From Lentisphaerota bacterium (GTDB lineage Bacteria > Verrucomicrobiota > Kiritimatiellia > RFP12 > UBA3636): a stretch of 16,619 bases of DNA. This document shows positions 15,165 through 16,619 of this stretch, piece after piece. Position numbers and translations under genes: made by a program. Location: positions 1 through 16,619 of the forward strand of contig JAAZFF010000467.1 in NCBI GenBank assembly GCA_012511845.1, read 5' to 3'. Numbering within the stretch: position 1 is the stretch's first letter; each line of letters opens with the position of its first letter. Under the pieces are notes generated by a model that was given only the letters and a program-made list of their open reading frames with translations, did not search any database and was not told the origin of the DNA.

Positions 15165-15201
15165 AAACGCTGAAACCCTTTTCCGGTTTCAGCGTTTTTT
15201 T
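15165..15201 (+). terminator. Rho-independent terminator of the orphan prepilin gene
   Basis: A perfect 13-bp stem, AAACGCTGAAACC at 15165-15177 with GGTTTCAGCGTTT at 15185-15197, closes a 7-nt loop (CTTTTCC). The T-run continues to 15201. It starts 26 nt after the prepilin stop codon. The stem is flanked by A's on the other side, so it may work in both directions. Confidence 0.93.
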
Positions 15202-15238
15202 GTGCTTATAACTACTTAACAAATTATGGCAAGTTAAA

Positions 15239-15268
15239 TTGAATTTGCCCTGAAAAACATGTTATTAT
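15239..15268 (+). promoter_or_regulatory. Promoter of the zinc-ribbon membrane protein gene (leaderless)
   Basis: TTGAAT (15239-15244), an 18-bp spacer and TATTAT (15263-15268; five of six consensus bases), with TGT just before (extended -10). The expected transcription start is at about 15275, which is the first base of the GTG start codon of the next gene. Confidence 0.6.
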
Positions 15269-15274
15269 GAATCT

Positions 15275-15985
15275 GTGAAAGTTATTCTGTTCAATGCTAT
15301 CCCGTGTTGGGAATGCGGACGCATAGCTGAGGAGTTTTCCCGCTGCCCATGGTGTGGTGCCAATGTACGTGCTTCAGCACTTACATATTTCCGGACTGCT
15401 CTATTCACGGTTATCTTTCTGTCCGGAATTATTTCGTACTTTCTACCGGAAAAATTAAATGCAGGGCTCCCATTATATTTTATTATTGCCCTTGCCGGTG
15501 CCGTTTTTTCCACCGGTTTTTATTTAGAGAAAAAACATGATCAATTTTTTCTTGCAGTCTCTGCGGTGGCAGTGTCCGGACTCTGCCACATATTTCCGAA
15601 ATTTATTGTTTACGCCAAATATTTGCGGTTTCATCTCAGCTGGTTGACAGCCTGCGTTGCGCTCGTGCTAATGGCATTAAACACAAGTGCACCCCCTATT
15701 CCCCCCTCGAGTTTATCCGAACGGATTATCGTGAAATTAAAAAACATAGCAGGCATCCTCTTCTGCACTGCACCACTAGTTATTTTGCTGATCGCACCTA
15801 TAAACATACTGTCCTTTTGTGCAACAGTTCTCTGGTGTATTGCTGCTATTCCTCTTGGTCCGCTGCCGGTACTGACGATTCTATTTGCCGCGACAGCATC
15901 GTACGGTGCCAATGCACTTATTGCTTTTGCTTTTGGCATTACTATGGCTTCTGCTATTCAATGTGCAGCCGGAGGTACGAATTGA
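15275..15985 (+). CDS. Zinc-ribbon multi-pass membrane protein, function unknown
   Basis: 236 residues. An N-terminal zinc ribbon is formed by C-W-E-C (Cys11, Cys14) and C-P-W-C (Cys24, Cys27). After residue 35 the protein is almost wholly hydrophobic: about six or seven membrane helices can be placed, near 36-57, 65-84, 90-107, 121-136, 153-173 and two more between 175 and 230. The short charged loops (Lys-Lys-His-Asp near 86, Glu-Arg-Ile near 147) separate them. The start is GTG: no ATG is in frame, a stop codon lies 24 bp upstream, and there is no ribosome site, in line with a leaderless transcript. The last 28 bp overlap the convergent NUDIX gene. I do not recognise a family; similar zinc-ribbon plus membrane proteins exist in many bacteria with unknown roles. 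Confidence 0.75.
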   Translation: MKVILFNAIPCWECGRIAEEFSRCPWCGANVRASALTYFRTALFTVIFLSGIISYFLPEKLNAGLPLYFIIALAGAVFSTGFYLEKKHDQFFLAVSAVAVSGLCHIFPKFIVYAKYLRFHLSWLTACVALVLMALNTSAPPIPPSSLSERIIVKLKNIAGILFCTAPLVILLIAPINILSFCATVLWCIAAIPLGPLPVLTILFAATASYGANALIAFAFGITMASAIQCAAGGTN

Positions 15986-16413
15986 TCCTTATCACTACCA
16001 TCAAGCCAGCCATTAAGACGTACTGCTACTGTATCCGGCAAGAGACCTGATTTTGAAATATCGGAAAAGGGAAACCAGAAAAATTCTATATAAGACTCCA
16101 GACTTTCCGGCTCAGCCTCTGTACTTATATCATCCAATATTTCTAATTCAAAAAGCAGACTCAATTCAAATACGTCGACACCCCGCTGGTTGAAACGACT
16201 CTGAACTGCGGCAAGAAAGCGTGTGGCACGTGCCCTCAAGCCTGTCTCTTCAAGCACCTCCCTTTCGAGTGCCCTGTCCGCCGCTTCACCAAATTCGATG
16301 TGCCCGCCCAATAGATATACATTACCGTACTTTCTATTCCGGCAAAGAAGTATTTTCCCATTTTTCACACAGACGCCGCGAGCTATCAAATCTACAGACT
16401 TATTATTTTGCAT
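15958..16413 (-). CDS. NUDIX hydrolase
   Basis: 151 residues, typical size. A complete NUDIX box runs from Gly37 to Leu59: Gly37, Glu43, then R-E-V-L-E-E-T-G-L (51-59), so every position of the G-x5-E-x7-R-E-U-x-E-E-x-G-U pattern is met. The glutamates bind the metal ion for hydrolysis of a nucleoside diphosphate linked to another group. The preceding strand has C-R-N-R-K-Y-G-N-V-Y-L-L-G-G, as in MutT-like and dinucleotide-cleaving types; the substrate cannot be told. The start ATG at 16411-16413 has AAGGA directly before it, too close for a good ribosome site. A short upstream frame ends 11 bp inside the gene, which suggests coupled translation. The end is convergent with the zinc-ribbon membrane protein gene, overlapping by 28 bp. 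Confidence 0.92.
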   Translation of the reverse strand: MQNNKSVDLIARGVCVKNGKILLCRNRKYGNVYLLGGHIEFGEAADRALEREVLEETGLRARATRFLAAVQSRFNQRGVDVFELSLLFELEILDDISTEAEPESLESYIEFFWFPFSDISKSGLLPDTVAVRLNGWLDGSDKDQFVPPAAH

Positions 16414-16483
16414 TCCTTGTTGCCTTTATCATCTCATTGCTCAAGAATTCATCAAGAGGAGCAGAATTTTTCACACAAAGCAT
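16403..16483 (-). CDS. Possible small protein or 3' end of a frameshifted gene upstream of NUDIX
   Basis: A 26-codon frame from the ATG at 16481-16483 reads M-L-C-V-K-N-S-A-P-L-D-E-F and ends A-T-R-N-A-K. Its stop overlaps the NUDIX start by 11 bp, an arrangement typical of coupled genes. The amino acid mix looks like a real polar protein end. No good ribosome site precedes it. It may be an independent small gene, or the tail of the reading frame at 16471-16619 after a frameshift. Evidence is thin. Confidence 0.3.
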   Translation of the reverse strand: MLCVKNSAPLDEFLSNEMIKATRNAK

Positions 16484-16619
16484 CCCAAAACCACAGTAAA
16501 GTATCCTTGAAAATATAAAAACTCAAATCCAGCATTTTGCCTAACTGGATTGATGTCAAAGCCGCACACGTCAAGCAGATAACTATCAGATTCAAGAAGA
16601 TTATCAAGGACACTGAAAA
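16471..16619 (-). CDS. Possible 3' end of an unidentified gene (partial)
   Basis: On the minus strand a frame is open from the window edge for 48 codons to a TGA at 16471-16473. It starts S-V-L-D-N-L-L-E-S-D-S-Y-L-L-D-V-C-G and continues with Phe/Tyr-rich sequence. The first part has a plausible amphipathic composition; I recognise no family. A second frame is also open here (57 codons), so openness alone proves little. Its end overlaps the small frame at 16403-16483 by 13 bp. Confidence 0.25.
   Translation of the reverse strand, partial: FSVLDNLLESDSYLLDVCGFDINPVRQNAGFEFLYFQGYFTVVLGCFV

Overview
The window (16.6 kb, moderate GC) looks like a chromosomal piece of a PVC-superphylum bacterium, most likely Lentisphaerota, Kiritimatiellota or Verrucomicrobiota. 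This is inference, not proof. It rests on the large number of prepilin-type proteins with F-T-L-I/L-E signatures (seven here), the similarity of some of them to pseudopilin cassettes known from Verrucomicrobia, a sulfatase, and a GC-rich tandem repeat of a style I associate with these genomes.

Layout. (1) 1-5477, minus strand: one operon led by gspF (inner-membrane platform of a type II secretion/type IV pilus-like machine). It is followed by a GspG-like major pseudopilin with a calcium-loop signature and five more prepilin-type genes, the last cut by the window edge. All are 13-51 nt apart. One pseudopilin carries a zinc-ribbon-like four-cysteine module and another an EF-hand-like Asp loop. 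No gspE, gspD or prepilin peptidase gene is visible. (2) 5478-6089: non-coding, with a tandem array of 41-bp units, two of them expanded to 74 bp. (3) 6090-7517, minus: a formylglycine-type sulfatase without signal peptide. (4) 7518-7903: non-coding, with a 19-bp tandem repeat. (5) 7904-9620, minus: a two-gene insertion sequence (DUF6788-like accessory protein plus IS4-like DDE transposase). (6) 9912-13189, plus: a tightly overlapping operon of a PLP-binding YggS protein, a TatD-family metal hydrolase and an exported oligopeptide-type solute-binding protein with no permease genes nearby. (7) 13181-14225, minus: RluD-type pseudouridine synthase convergent with the preceding gene, preceded by tRNA-Glu(CUC) with its own promoter. 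(8) 14300-15201, plus: a lone prepilin-type gene with a good promoter and a strong terminator. (9) 15239-16619: a zinc-ribbon multi-pass membrane protein whose promoter suggests a leaderless GTG-started mRNA, a convergent NUDIX hydrolase, and uncertain short reading frames at the right edge.

The secretion/pilus cluster and the orphan prepilin at 14423 probably feed the same assembly machine; gspF is the only non-pilin part visible. The rest is housekeeping (YggS, TatD, RluD, tRNA) mixed with accessory genes. Three promoters in the 14.2-15.3 kb part share one architecture: a -35 element, an 18-nt spacer and an extended TGn -10.
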